A DNA stretch of 64,000 bases, taken from Conchocele bisecta (taxonomy: Eukaryota; Mollusca; Bivalvia; Lucinida; Thyasiridae). Below the pieces are notes generated by a model. That model saw nothing but the letters and a program-made list of their open reading frames with translations. It was not told the origin of the DNA and searched no databases. Within the stretch, counting starts at the first letter, position 1. Each line of letters starts with the position of its first letter. The DNA lies in contig CM055266.1 of assembly GCA_029237695.1 (NCBI GenBank), positions 106,781,370 through 106,845,369 on the forward strand, given 5' to 3'. Below are positions 33,440 to 46,300 of the stretch, one piece after another. The translations under genes were made by a program, and so were the position numbers.

Positions 33440-34320
33440 TACAATTTATGGGATCCGTGTAGAAAATGAATGAAAAACTGCGAATTTCAAAATGTCTAGT
33501 GAAAATGTCGTACTTTACAAATTACGTCGCGAATGCACATTGGTTTAAAGTTATGGTAAGTTGTGTGATGCAAAATATTTGCCGAATTTATACAGCACGA
33601 TAATTATATTGTAACCACAAAATGTGTTTTGCAACTTCCTTCTAGTCGTGTACATTTTCTGGCGATCGCACGTAAACATCATACAAAACTACGCACTTTA
33701 AAATGTCTAGTTGAAATGTCACACCTTGTAAATTACGTCGTTAGTGTGCGTTTTATAAAACGTTGTCGTAGTTTATGTGGTAAGAAATTTCGTGTACGAT
33801 AATAATATTTTATTAAAAACCTACCCATGAAATACATAGTTATACGATGTAAATAAAAGTCATATGTTCTCATCGATGAAATAAACAACTTCCGGTGAAA
33901 ATACAACTACTTCCGCTATCTATATTCATAACACGCAGCTGCAGTTATAGGCTGCAAATATGGACATTTCACATCACTCGATGAACATATATGTCATATT
34001 CGTTGCAAAAATATGAATATCCTATATGTAATTACGAAATGTGCATTTTATCTTCTTTCTTTTATGCCTGCCCATAAACGTAATAAAATGATACTTACAT
34101 TGTACTTCAAAATTTCTTGTGGAAATGTCACATCATGCGAATGACGTCACTATTTTAAAAACGTTTCTGTAGATTGTGTAGTATAAAGGATATGCCTGAA
34201 TTTGTTTTACGATAATGATATTACGAAATGTGAAGTTTGTCTTCTTTCTATTGGTGTACCCATTGTAGCGGTCGCATATGGTGATAACAAAAAAATACAA
34301 ACTTTAAAATATCTAGCCCA
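33440..34320 (+). repeat. Degenerate tandem module (~200 bp)
   Basis: The module 'caaaatgtctagt..gaaatgtc..aaattacgtcg' recurs near 33485, 33698 and 34106, with a fragment near 34298, interspersed with other sequence. It includes 33815-34030, which is homologous to the hairpin element at 63602-63979. Confidence 0.55.
33815..34030. mobile_element. Partial copy of the hairpin element seen at 63602
   Basis: 'cctacccatgaaatacatag' through 'acttccgctatctatattca' matches 63611-63720, and 'gacatttcacatcactcgat' through 'aaaaatatgaatatcct' matches 63911-63974. The middle ~165 bp, which forms the left half of the terminal hairpin in the other copy, is missing here. Confidence 0.75.
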
Positions 34321-34353
34321 ATCCCTGACCATTAGCATGTATGGCAAATCAAA

Positions 34354-34491
34354 TGCACAATAATTCCTTAAACCATGGTTTGGAGCTCAAACCCTAGTTT
34401 AGGCTCCTCAAACCCTAGTTTGGGCTTAAACTGCCATTTGAGATTCCAAATGGTAGTTTTCTTAAACCCTGGTTTGAGCAATTATTGTGCA
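34354..34491. repeat. 138-bp element made of serial short palindromes
   Basis: Ends are 'tgcacaataatt' and 'aattattgtgca'. Between them sits a series of 12-bp near-palindromes: AAACCATGGTTT, AAACCCTAGTTT (twice), the pair AAACTGCCATTT/AAATGGTAGTTT, and AAACCCTGGTTT. No coding frame. Confidence 0.8.
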
Positions 34492-34614
34492 CTTGGCGGC
34501 AAAAACCACCGTTTGGACTTGCATTATATTTGTTAATGATTATGATACAGACAACCATTGTATTATGTACATACTTGTATTTTTGTGCTAGAAAAAACAG
34601 TCAGTGCAAAAGTA

Positions 34615-34720
34615 TCACCAACAACGTACACGACGAGTGTAATAACGAAACCACATGACGTAATTACGAAACCACATGACGTAATGATAAATCCACATGA
34701 CGTAATGACGGAACTGCATG
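34615..34720. repeat. Short tandem 'acatgacgtaat' repeats, copy 2
   Basis: Preceded by 'tcaccaacaacgtacacgac', the reverse complement of sequence at 32737-32756. Four imperfect ~20-bp units containing catgacgtaat follow. This yields the repeated 'ITSCGF' pattern in a spurious minus-strand frame. Confidence 0.75.
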
Positions 34721-34888
34721 ACCTAATGGTGTAAGCATACATAAGATAGCTATGGCGTTCCATATCTTTTAGTTCAGATACTCAGGTGGCGTTGCGTGAA
34801 ACTGAGTGTGTGGGACTCTTTCGCATGTAGAAATGTCTCTGTTGTAACTTTAATAGCTAAACTGTGTGTAACTAACAACATACTAAAC

Positions 34889-34921
34889 ACATATGGGCCG
34901 CGCTCTGTGAAAACCAGCCTT
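34889..34921 (-). repeat. 33-bp repeat, inverted partner of 43309-43341
   Basis: 'gggccgcgctctgtgaaaac' plus 'cagccttaa' is the reverse complement of 43309-43339, with over 30 bases identical. Short GC-rich dispersed element end. Confidence 0.75.
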
Positions 34922-37335
34922 AATGACACAATTTTCAATTTGCACTTGTTTGCATTTTGTGATGCGGACACCTTTCAAAAACAATATGCTGAAAATAAAA
35001 TGCAAGTATGTTTCATAGTTTTTGTTTTATCTCACTTTTTGTAGCACCATGTGAATCACGCAAGGAAAAAAAAGTAACTTAATCGGGAAAATGACGTTAT
35101 TGAAACGCTGACGTTTGTACAATGCAACACAACAGCCTACAGTAGAAATGCGTGTTCATAGACTTATTGACTGTACTTGCTGTACACTGTATTTGCTGAT
35201 AAGTTGCACTAAATGTATCTACAAGTGTTAGTATGTATACTATCAAACATTGAACAGAATAAAACTATGATATGTACTATGTATGTAGTGAACAAACCAA
35301 ACGCACCACTATCAATGTTAAATATATAATTAGCCGACATGTGACTTCGTAACTATCACAGATTATTCATATACATGTACCGTCAGAAAGATACATTGTA
35401 ATTATTTGATAATTTAGTTCAGAATCTAATTGACGTTATTTACGTAACAGTTAAATGTGACGTCATTTATTGATGTAGACACTACGTCACTCACCAAAGA
35501 CTAAACACAAACAACTAAACGACATTCCTGGTGTTTGAAATTGAAACAATCTGTGATTGAAACAAATGCACTATTTTCTGTAGAAATGAATGACCTGAAT
35601 TTGGTTAGAATTTGGATAGGCCAATGGCTGCACATATCAATGACTTCAGCGCCCGATGGTGTCTAGAGGATAGTCGGACACCCTCGGGGAGTTTTAAACA
35701 AATTAAAAATCGACTGTCCGTACCCGACTCTCGGAATTAAATTTACATCTCAGAAAGCGGGAGGAACGTTTCCTGTGTAGCCAATATGACTGACGGACGG
35801 TCTTGTGTAGGAGGTCTATGGGGAAATCCTGCGCTGACCCCCACTCCCTCGGCTGCCCACCGCCGCGTCATTGCCCCCACACTGAGAGGGCAGATATTGT
35901 TTGGTGTGTCCGCTTAAAACAGTTTCGATCCTGTCTTTGAATTTACTGCCGGTACTGATTTTTATATATAAGTTTCTTCAAATTTTATAAATGTACGCAT
36001 TTATCAACCGTACTTTGTAGATTTCTTCATATGTTTTTATTTGCGTGACTGATGACCGCGCGACAGCATGCGTATTTATTTAGTAAGTGGAATGTATAGT
36101 TGTTAAAATCAAAAGTGGCCAACATAACATTCAGTGCAAAATTATCCATTACTGTGTATTTTTAAATGTGTGTGGGTTTGAATGTTTGATAATGGGTTTA
36201 CCATTTGAAAACAAATATATATATACATAAACCTGTCAATGTCGGGAAAATGTGTCGATGTGACATACATGATTGTATAATTGTTATAAAATGTTCTGAT
36301 AAAAATACCGGCAGTATATAAGCGTAATAGTACTGGTGCATGTATATGTATACACTGTATCCTCTCGTCGGGAATAATTAATTAGAAAACGAAATTTGCA
36401 ATTTAATTGTGTTGCGTTTCAGAAAACTTGAGTACATTCAACGCCTTTGTAAACAAAGAAATGAGTGGCCAGCCAAGCCATGCTAAAAAGCACCGTGGCA
36501 TACGTACATGTATTTTGAATTCATGTCTGCACACTATATAATCAAGTCAGTGATTTAAACACTAAATTTGTACCGACCACAAAATTGCGACATTTGTTTG
36601 AAGCGTCTCGTTTGAATTTAGACGCGCTGAATCTGCAAATATAGAATTTGTGTATTCCAGGGATGATTCGCGTAGGGGAAAAACCGGCGCGCGCCCCCAT
36701 AAACTTTGGCGAGTAAAGATATGTTTGCTCTAAAATGCGCTATAACGCAGACAAATGGGGTGTAGATATCAAACACATTCCGGAGGGCATACCGCCGGAC
36801 CCACCTAGCAGTCTTCCGAGCTCCGCTTGTGTCGACGAACAAACGGTGCTAGTTCGAAAATATAGTAAACTATTTCAATTAAGAAGTCCCCCCCCCCCCC
36901 ACCCCCCACCCCCTAACCTGAAATTTAAATCCTGGATCCGCTCCTGGTATTTGCTTTATATTATTTACACGCCTCTGAACGTCCCTTTGATACAAAAACA
37001 ATAAAGCACGTAGACATCCAGTGTTTAATAGTAAGTACATTAACAACGATCTGAAGTAGGACTTATTAAATTTGTAAATGTTGGAGACCTGTGCATCTGC
37101 GCAGCCTGATCAGGGTCTGCACTGATTGCAAAAATACTGGTAAAATATATGCCATACATTCATATAACCATATTTACAAGTAGTGGTCAATGAAATAATA
37201 TTTAACAGTTATCAAACGGCAATCGTACGGCTGATGCAATGTGATATTTTTTAAAGTCGCTAAAAATTACGTGATATTAGAAGGTACATGCAAGTGGTTG
37301 CAGATACAGATACAAATCAGTAGGCTACGTCCCTG
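34922..37335. other. Intergenic with scattered repeat fragments
   Basis: 2.4 kb with no recognised gene. It contains a poly-C run at ~36889-36912 next to 'ggatccgctcctgg' (inverted relative to the G-rich site near 27275-27330) and a MITE fragment near 37088-37130 ('ctgatcagggtctgcactg'). Frames at 36618-37004 cross the low-complexity run and are not supported. Confidence 0.55.
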
Positions 37336-37573
37336 GGGCCCGTTTCACTAAACTTTATATTACTAAAATGTTCGTTAGTACAAAATTAAGACTGTAAATT
37401 CCAGTCTGTAAATTCCACATTAAAAACATTTTCCTGTAAACAATCAGTATTGATTTACATGTATTAAGCAGCATATGCTCAATAAATGTAAATCCATTAA
37501 TCGAAATTTCCAGACGATCCTAGATTTGCACTTACGAACATTTTAGTCGTACGAAGTTTAGTGAAACGGGCCT
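37336..37573. mobile_element. 238-bp MITE with 'gggcccgtttcactaaa' ends
   Basis: The left end 'ggcccgtttcactaaacttt' mirrors the right end 'aagtttagtgaaacgggcc'. Inverted similarity extends ~55 bp each side (ctaaaatgttcgt and acgaacattttag). The core contains 'aataaatgtaaatcca'. A truncated copy is at 32114-32205. Confidence 0.85.
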
Positions 37574-38594
37574 CCGGTGGCTACAATTATGTTCGACACT
37601 AAATATGCCTGTGACACAATAGCAACACACTAAATAGTAAATAATAAAAAATGTTTGGCCCAGTGTCAACATGATGCTATATGCCAGGAGCCGCGTGATT
37701 AGCACTACCATAATGTTTATCTGTGGTACGATTATTTTTCTGACAATTGCCCAATTTTATTTTATGTTGATTTTCGAAACATTCGACGGTGAACCAGTAA
37801 ATCAAATGAATTAAGACCTAGACCCAGTTCTATCCGTGGCTAATTTTATCCAGAATACGTGTCACAGTTAATGAGCCAACTGTTTACATTTTCTTTAATA
37901 AAAGTAACGGTTGCGGGCACACTTTCACGTAGAGCGGGGCTGGGTCTGACCGGCCGTCGGCACTAACCGCCCACCATCAGTAAACACGTTTAGACCTAAG
38001 TTGATATCTTATATTGCGCATGTTAATTTCCCCGTGAGTTTTAAATTTGCGACAAACAGTGCAGAAAGTATTTCCAATACGAATTAAATCGTTTTCCATA
38101 GAACGACATCTGTAAACCAAGACATTTTCATAAGTATGATCATGCAATATGTAGATCTACGTAGACACATAATTAAGTCATGAATACATGAATGCAGATT
38201 TACCCGAGTGTGTCTACATATTTCGAAAATCGCTTGTCACGTTCAAATGAAAGTTAGCGTTACTCATCAAAATGTATAATGCAGTCTAATATATAAATAA
38301 ATCCCAAAATTGGAACTGAGTTTGTACAGCGTGTACGGTTCCGTCTTAGACGGCCGAAAACACCCGATCCCGCTCTAATCTGAACGGGACCGTATAGCAT
38401 AATTGGTAATAATCACACCACCAACATTAAAATATTTGTGAGCCGTAAAGCGTACGACTATTATATAAATAGGACACCTTATTGCAGTGACGCAACAATT
38501 CCAAGTGTCAAAATCCGACGTGACGTTGGTAACTTTGCGACGTCATTTTCAGCCTTTCATGGCGTTGTCATTTAGAGCATGCCAGAGCATGAAC
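37574..38594. other. Intergenic, nothing recognised
   Basis: About 1 kb with no gene-like frame; a short hairpin-like 'gttccgtcttagacgg' stretch lies near 38339. Confidence 0.5.
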
Positions 38595-41500
38595 AAAAAC
38601 TTTTGATGGCATTTTTTGTTACAAATGGGTACCCATGCTAGTTTATATCTATGATGGGTAAGCTTTCGGATAAGGGTGGGCACCCCCTCAAATTGACCTT
38701 TGAAGGTCATTTCAATGTCATTTAGGTGTTAAATTAACAAAAATTATAGGTATCTTAATGTTTGCCATGTATAGGTATCCATCACTCATAAAATCAATGT
38801 TGAAGATGGAAACAAGTTAAATCCTGGTAGTACTATTATTGTTAGTAATACAAAATGAAAAATAAAGAATAGCAAATCAAAATGGCCGCCCAAATAGTGA
38901 CACTACATGGAAAAACCGACATGTTCGTTATCATTTCAACATTGTTGTTTACAAACGAGTGCTGAAAATGGGTTATACCTTTCAAAACTATACGTTTAGA
39001 TATGGGTCTACACTCAAGTTGTGCTGTTTGAGGGCAATTTCAATGTCATTCATGGGTCAAATCAAGACAAAAAGCTCAGTTTTCCTGCATTACGCTGTTT
39101 GAAGACATACATGTAAAAAGACAGTGTAAAAAGACCTGTTATTAATTGGCTATACTATATATTTAGTAAATCTGTCAGGTAATGTAGAAATAAATATTCA
39201 AGATGGCCGCCAAGCTGCAAAATATGCAATAAAATGTAATCTTGCTACGTAGAATAACCTGTTCTAAATATGTTATTTTAGTCTTTTATACAATGTATGT
39301 ATGGTATGATAAAATTATGTCATTTACAATTATAAAATGACATGCCATTTACTAATTTTAGATCAAAGATGGCCGCCGTTAGACACAAATTCACAATGTT
39401 CAAATGGTTAAATGTTTCCTTGTGATATTTCCTGGGATGTACACGTACATGTTAAGTGAAATACGTTTAGTTTAAGGTGTGTGTACTACCATGAGACAAT
39501 ATGGGTCATTGTGTTTGATCAGTAAATCTGCCCATGAGGTAGTACCCCAGACTACTTTTGATTTTCAAAGAAGCAAACACAGTGAGCCATTTTCACAGCT
39601 ATGGTTAGAGAAATTTGCATATGTCTTGCATATGGTTGTCAGACCAAAATTGTGAAAAAGTCGTTGAATCATTTGCTAACAACAGTACAGTTATTCACCT
39701 ACCAATGTGTTCACCATCAGAATGATCGGGGCAATATTAGATAACAACATACCCAATATGACATGTATATAAACAAACATTTGTTACCACACTCCTCTTG
39801 ATTGGTCAAATGTAAATTTAATTCTAATTGCATGTATGCCGCACCACTAACTTCATAGGTGGTAAATACATTACCCTGTGTATTTGCTCAACAATGTACT
39901 CTCGCCATGGCTTATACTGTTCACGTCTCGGTTAATTCTCATGCATTACAACATCTATGCAGTCCAACAAACATTAACTTGTTGATTTAGCAGAGAATCT
40001 TGCAATCACAAAATCATTCCTAACAAAGAACATGATACTGTTTTCAATATCAAAACAAAGATCATGCTGAATTATTTGAAAATTACTGCATTGTGATACT
40101 GAAGATATTGACTCATTGAAACATATATCGATTAACAGCATCACCTGTTACGTGCTGATGGAGAGTCATTCTTGCGTGTAGATATGGCTTGTTTCTCGTT
40201 TTGCGCATGCAATTCAAGGATTTATGAGCGCAATACGATGCCAGTTGTATCATTCGGTGTGATCCACATAATTTAAATTGATGTCTTACACGCACGGTTG
40301 GTTTAACCTTACTGTATTACAGTTTACGTGTACCTGATATTACAGCTTAATGCTTCGTTAGACTAGAGCGTTCCCTAACATGAACTGTGCATGATATGCG
40401 GAAGCCACTTCATGCATTGAAGAGAATAAGACAATTTTCACAGGGCGTAGTATGTAATTATATGACCATTCATAGGATCTATCAGATCAGGAAATTAGGT
40501 TTTATACTTTCACTATTTTCCTGTCCAATTGTGACATAAAATCATCATGTGAATGAAACTCCAGACAATTACGGATACAGCATAGCTCTGAAATAGCGGA
40601 AACAAGCTATCTATATTGTATTTAGACACTTTTAATAGTAATACACACTGCTACAAATGATTCTAACACTCTGTTATTTCAACTAATCTCCACAACTGGA
40701 TCACCATATTTTGATGAGAGCTACATACATGTATGTCCAGATGCGACGTTGAATATTATGATGTGACATTTATCATTAATCATAATCCTGTACTATTCTG
40801 TCCAAGAAACCACACTATTCCCAAACAGGTGTCTGGCATTTACTTTTAAGAGATGAAGCAATCTGTATATATCTCCAAGTAACACATAACTATTTCTATA
40901 TAAAAGGGAATTTGTTTGCAATTGTAAATTTGTTGTATTTTACAGTGCCTGGTTAACTACAACTACAAGTACAGTACGTTTATTTGCAGAATATAAAGAG
41001 CTACAAGTGCCTTCATAATGCCAATAGAGACAGCAAAACAAAAACACAACAAATGAGACATAGAGAACCATGACAACGGGTAAAGCGCTCTCCAGTCCCG
41101 ACCAAAAACGCAATCGTATATAAAACTGACAAATAAAACAATAACAGCGTTTAGTAATGTTGATAATGCGATGTATGACAGTTGTTATAGCGGTATTGTT
41201 ATCTGCAGATATCTGGAGAATCTGAAGCATTCTTATGGAAGAAGATCAATTCTGCTGATTAATTAGTGCACACTAAAATATAAGAGACTGCATATGTTTC
41301 TTCATTGCTGATTTTGATACAGAAATATGTCATACTTTGCGTTATTCCATTCTACGCTTTAAACAAATCTTATTATTGACTTAAGCCAAAAGAAATCGTC
41401 AGAAATATCGGTGAATGTTTTTCCCTCTGGGAACACAATACATGTAGTCGCCTTCATCTAGTTCATAATCCATATTATAGAACCAAATCTACCTTAAAGA

Positions 41501-43280
41501 TCAGAGATGCTGGCCCTTGAATATCCGTAACGTGTGCCAATTATGCATGTGATTTGTGCTGTCATGTTACAATTTGTATAGACTGGAAGGTATTGGTCCT
41601 ACTGTATCTTCCATGACACCATGGTGAAATGAAAACGTTCTATTAAATAGTCCTGTTGAGTGACTTGAGTATCAGCCTGTCCAAGGTCTGCATGCTTTGC
41701 TTTCTTCCAAAGGAATAATAGTCACCACACATATCTAATTATAGTGTCTATTAGATACGTTCGGTGTGTGGTCTGTTGCGAGAACGCTAACGATAATGTA
41801 GCGATCATTGTTTCTCTTCACCGGAATGCCGACATGGTTTATACCTCATTTAGATTTTCGGCCTTCTGGTACTTGAGGAGGAAATCCTGTCATACCCCAT
41901 TAAAAGGCAATACAGTTAGTGCTAATATGATTACTTTTCGAGATGGAACTAAGGGACTATGGTGTGGTATGGACCTGACATCAGGTCCGGTCATTCTAAT
42001 TTTACGGATGAGTATACAGTTTCTTGATGTAAATAGTTAGATCTGATTTTGGTATTTACCAACATTACATATACGTGTATATATATATTAAATACGGGAT
42101 GAACCCCGTTGGTCCGGCCTTAAGCGACCTTATATAGGCCGTTATATACAACACGCAATCATTAGATACTTTACAAGATATATCAAAGGTTTATGATTCG
42201 GGAGGGCGGAGAGAGCATATAATAAAAGATGATGCTAAACGTTAGAAAGTTACCATTTATAAGGATTGCCATGATGAAATTAGTGGTGACAGATGGTGTG
42301 CCAGCTATATCCGCATACATATATTATTATATGTTTATCAAGAGTATAGATGTCAGCCATCTTTTATTTTAAAATTATTATTAACCCAACTCTAAATTGC
42401 CACATACCATGTAACAATTAGCGAGGAATTTATATAATTTATATTTTGACCTAATCTGACTACAGAAACATTTTTTGTCAGTTTCACAATATGGCGGATC
42501 TTGAATTTGAAGGCTTACACCAAAATATACGTATTTCAATGAGAATGTTTTACCGAAAACTACCTAAAACTGTAAAAAGACATCTCATTTCATTTTATAC
42601 TTTTCAAAATTGAGTTGGAGGCCATTTTGAATGTGGAGTTCCAGGAAATGCAGCTTCAATTGTCCCAATTTGAAAATATGTTCTGTTAGTTTGATCAATA
42701 CTACAAAATGAAGGATAACATTAGTCACAAATTCAATGAAAATGACATGCTAATGGGAAATCTCTTCATTCTCAGCAATAGGCTAAATGAGAACGAAATT
42801 AATACAAGATACAGTTGGATTTACGAACAGTAACGTTGGGAAAAATGGTATCAATACGTTTGTAAACAATTCCTCTATCGAAAAATATACTTATTATCAT
42901 TATCGCTATTAAAATGGCTTAACTATTGACAAAGATATGACGTACAGCATGATATCTTCTTCTGTCTTCGGCAAATTGGCGGCCCTCTTGAATTTCAGAC
43001 ATGTTTTTTTCTTCAAATTATTCGGCATTTTCAGAATCCCTATTTATATAGCTACCTAAATAGTTCATCTGCAGACGGCTATCAATGCCTTTGTACATCA
43101 TGTACGTGCATTTATACAACCATGTCAATGAGAAATATTTGGTCTATATGACCCAAATATGACCCGTTAAGGTCAAATCTGCAGGGGTACCCAACCCTAT
43201 GCAACAGCTTACATATCATAGAAGTCGAATCAGCATGGGTATCCATTTGTAATAATGCCATCAAAACTTTATTGGAGGCC
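38595..43280. repeat. 4.7-kb region flanked by inverted repeats, with repeated 'aagatggccgcc' modules
   Basis: The left flank (about 38595-38770, with 'acaaatgggtacccatgcta' and 'cttttgatggcat') is the diverged reverse complement of the right flank (about 43135-43277, with 'agcatgggtatccatttgta' and 'atgccatcaaaa'). Inside, 'atggccgcc' words follow the left flank on the plus strand (about 38883, 39204, 39369). Their reverse forms precede the right flank (about 42490, 42617, 42978). The same module appears at 54770-55000 and 55990-56020. No transposase is visible; the 98-residue frame at 41744-42040 has no recognisable domain. Probably a composite of a diverged dispersed family; it could be an old non-autonomous transposon. 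Confidence 0.5.
39450..42470. other. Interior of the 4.7-kb region; no gene seen
   Basis: AT-rich sequence between the module-bearing flanks. A single frame at 41744-42040 (98 codons, starting MSIRYVRCVVCC) is the longest without obvious repeat content. It has no motif, no splice-site support and no second copy, so it is not called. Confidence 0.5.
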
Positions 43281-43308
43281 TTTTATTGGCCTTGGCGGGC
43301 CGTCTATT

Positions 43309-43341
43309 AAGGCTGGTTTTCACAGAGCGCGGCCCATTTGT
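43309..43341 (+). repeat. 33-bp repeat, inverted partner of 34889-34921
   Basis: 'attaaggctggttttcacag' plus 'agcgcggccca' is the reverse complement of the 34.9-kb copy. It lies between the 4.7-kb inverted-flank region and the second satellite array. Confidence 0.75.
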
Positions 43342-46300
43342 TTTCAGTGAATATCTTCGGGGTCGTAAGGCATTTATTTATCTATTGCCAGACATCGGAA
43401 AATTCGATATGTGTGTGTATGAGCGATCCCGAAATGGGTTTGTGTGATAACCTTTTTCGAATGTTACTGAGTCCTAGGTGCGAATCTTCCGCCCTCAGTA
43501 CTATAACTCGCCATGAGAATTACCTGTATATGACAGCTGCCCTCAGTAATGTAACTCGCCATGATAATTCCGTGTATATGACCGCTGCCCTCAGTACGGT
43601 AGCCTATCATGGGAATTCCCTGTATATGACAGCTGCCCTCAGTACTGTAACTCGCCATGAGAATTATCTGTATATGACCGTTGCCCTCCGTACTCTAACT
43701 CGCCATTATAATTCCATGTATATGACCGCTGCCCTCAGTACGGTATCATGTCATGGGAATTCCCTGTATATCAACCCTGCCCTCAGTACTGTAATTCGCC
43801 ATGAGAATTACCTGTATATGACCGCTGCCACCAGTACTGTAACTCGCCATATGAATTACCTATATATGACCGCTGCCCTCAGTACTGTAACACGCCATGA
43901 GAATTACCTGTATATGACTGCTGCCCTCAGTACTGTAACTCGCAATGAGAATTATCGGTATATGACCATTGCCCTCCGTACTCTAACTCGCCATTATAAT
44001 TTCATGTATATGACCGCTGCCCTCAGTACGGTATCATGTCATGGAAATTCCCTGTACATGATCCCTGCCACCAGTACTGTAGCTCACCATGAGAATTACC
44101 TGTATATGACCGCTACCCTCAGTACTGTAACTCGCCATGAGAATTATCTATATATGACAGCTGCTCGTGCCATGAGAATTCCATGTAAATGACAGCTGCC
44201 CTCAGTACTGTAACTCGCCATAAGAATTACCTGTATATGACCGCTGTCCTCAGTACTGTAACTAGCCATGAGAATTACCTATATATGACAACTGCCCTCA
44301 GTACTGTAACTCGCCATGATAATTCCATGTATAGGACAGCGGCCCTCAGTACTTTAACTCGCCATAAGAATTACCTGTATATGACCGCTGCCCTCAGTAC
44401 TGTAACTCGCCATGATAATTACCTGTATATGACCGCTGCCCTCCGTACTCTAAATCGCCACTAGAATTGCATGTATATGACTGCTGCCCTCAGTACTCTA
44501 ACTCACCATGATAATTCCGTGTATATGACCGCTGCCCTCAGTACTGTAGCTTTTCATGGGAATTCCCTGTATATGAGCCCTGCCCTCAGTACTGTAACTC
44601 GCCATGATAATTACCTTTATATGACCGTTGCCCTCCGTACTCTAACTCGCCATTAGACCATGTATATGACAGCTGCCCTCAGTACAGTAACTCGCCATGA
44701 GAATTATCTGTATATGACCGTTGCCCTCCATACTCTAACTCGCCATTATAATTACATGTATATGACAGCTACCCTCAGTACTGTAACTCGCCATGAGAAT
44801 TACATGTATATGACCGTTGCCCTCAGTACGGTATCATGTCATGGAAATTCCCTGTACATGATCCCTGCCACCAGTACTGTAACTCGCCATGAGAATTACC
44901 TGTATATGACCGCTACCCTCAGTACTGTAACTCGCCATGCGAATTACCTATATATGACAGCTGCCCTCAGTACTGTAACTCGCCATGAGAATTACCTGTA
45001 TATGACCGCTGCCCTCAGTACTGTAAATCGCCATGAGAATTACTTATATATGACAGCTGCCCTCAGTACTGTAACTCGCCATGATAATTCCATGTATATG
45101 ACAGCCGCCCTCAGTACTGTAACTCGCCATAAGAATTACCTGTATATGACCGCTGCCCTCAGTACTGTAACTCGCCATGATAATTACCTGTATATGACCG
45201 CTGCCCTCCGTACTCTAAATCGCCACTAGAATTGCATGTATATGACTGCTGCCCTCAGTACTGTAACTCACCATGAGAATTCAGTGTATATGACCGCTGC
45301 CCTCAGTACTGTAGCTTGTCATGGGAATTCCCTGTATATGAGCCCTGCCCTCAGTACTGTAACTCGCCATGATAATTACCTTTATATGACCGTTGCCCTC
45401 CGTACTCTAACTCGCCATTAGAATTCCATGTATATGACAACTGACCTCAGTACTGTAACTCGCCATGAGAATTATCTGTATATGACCGTTGCCCTCCGTA
45501 CTCTAACTCGCCATGATAATTCCATGTATATGACAGCTGTCAACAGTACTGTAATTCGCCATGAGAATTACCTGTATATGACCGCTGCCACCAGTACTGT
45601 AACTCGCCATGAGAATTATCTGTATATGACCGCTGCCCTCTGTACTCTAACTCGCCACTAGAATTCCATGTATATGACAGCTGCCCTCAGTACTGTAAAT
45701 CGCCATGAGAATTACCTGTATATGACAGCTGCCCTCAGTACTGTAAATCGCCATGAGAATTACCTGTATATGACAGCTGCCATCAGTATTGTAACTCGCC
45801 ATGTGAATTACCTGTATATGACCGCTGCCCTCAGTACTGTATCTCGCTATGATAGTAACCTGTATATGACTGCTGCCCTCATTACTATAACTCGCCATGA
45901 TAGTTACCTGTATATGACTGCTGCCCTCAGTACTGTAACTCGCCATGAAAATTCCCTGTGTATGATCACTGCTCTCAGTACTGTAACTCGCAATGAGAAT
46001 TCCCTGTGTATTATCACTACCTTCAGTACTGTAACTCGCAATGGGAATTCCCTGTGTACGACCGCTACCATCAAAACTGTCACTCGCCATAAGAATTCAC
46101 TGTATATGACAGCTGCCCTCATTTATATAACTCTCCATGAGAATGTCATTTATAGGACCGCTCACCTCAGTATGTAGCTCGCCATGATAATTCCCTGTAT
46201 AATTCCCCGTGTATGACCGCTGCCCGCAGTACTGTAACGCGTCATGAGAACTCCCTGTGTATGACAGCCAGCTGCCATCAGAACTGTCACTCGTCATGGG

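Noticed and set aside
41744..42040. 98-residue frame as a gene
   Set aside because: No domain, no splice-site support and no second copy; length is compatible with chance in this region.
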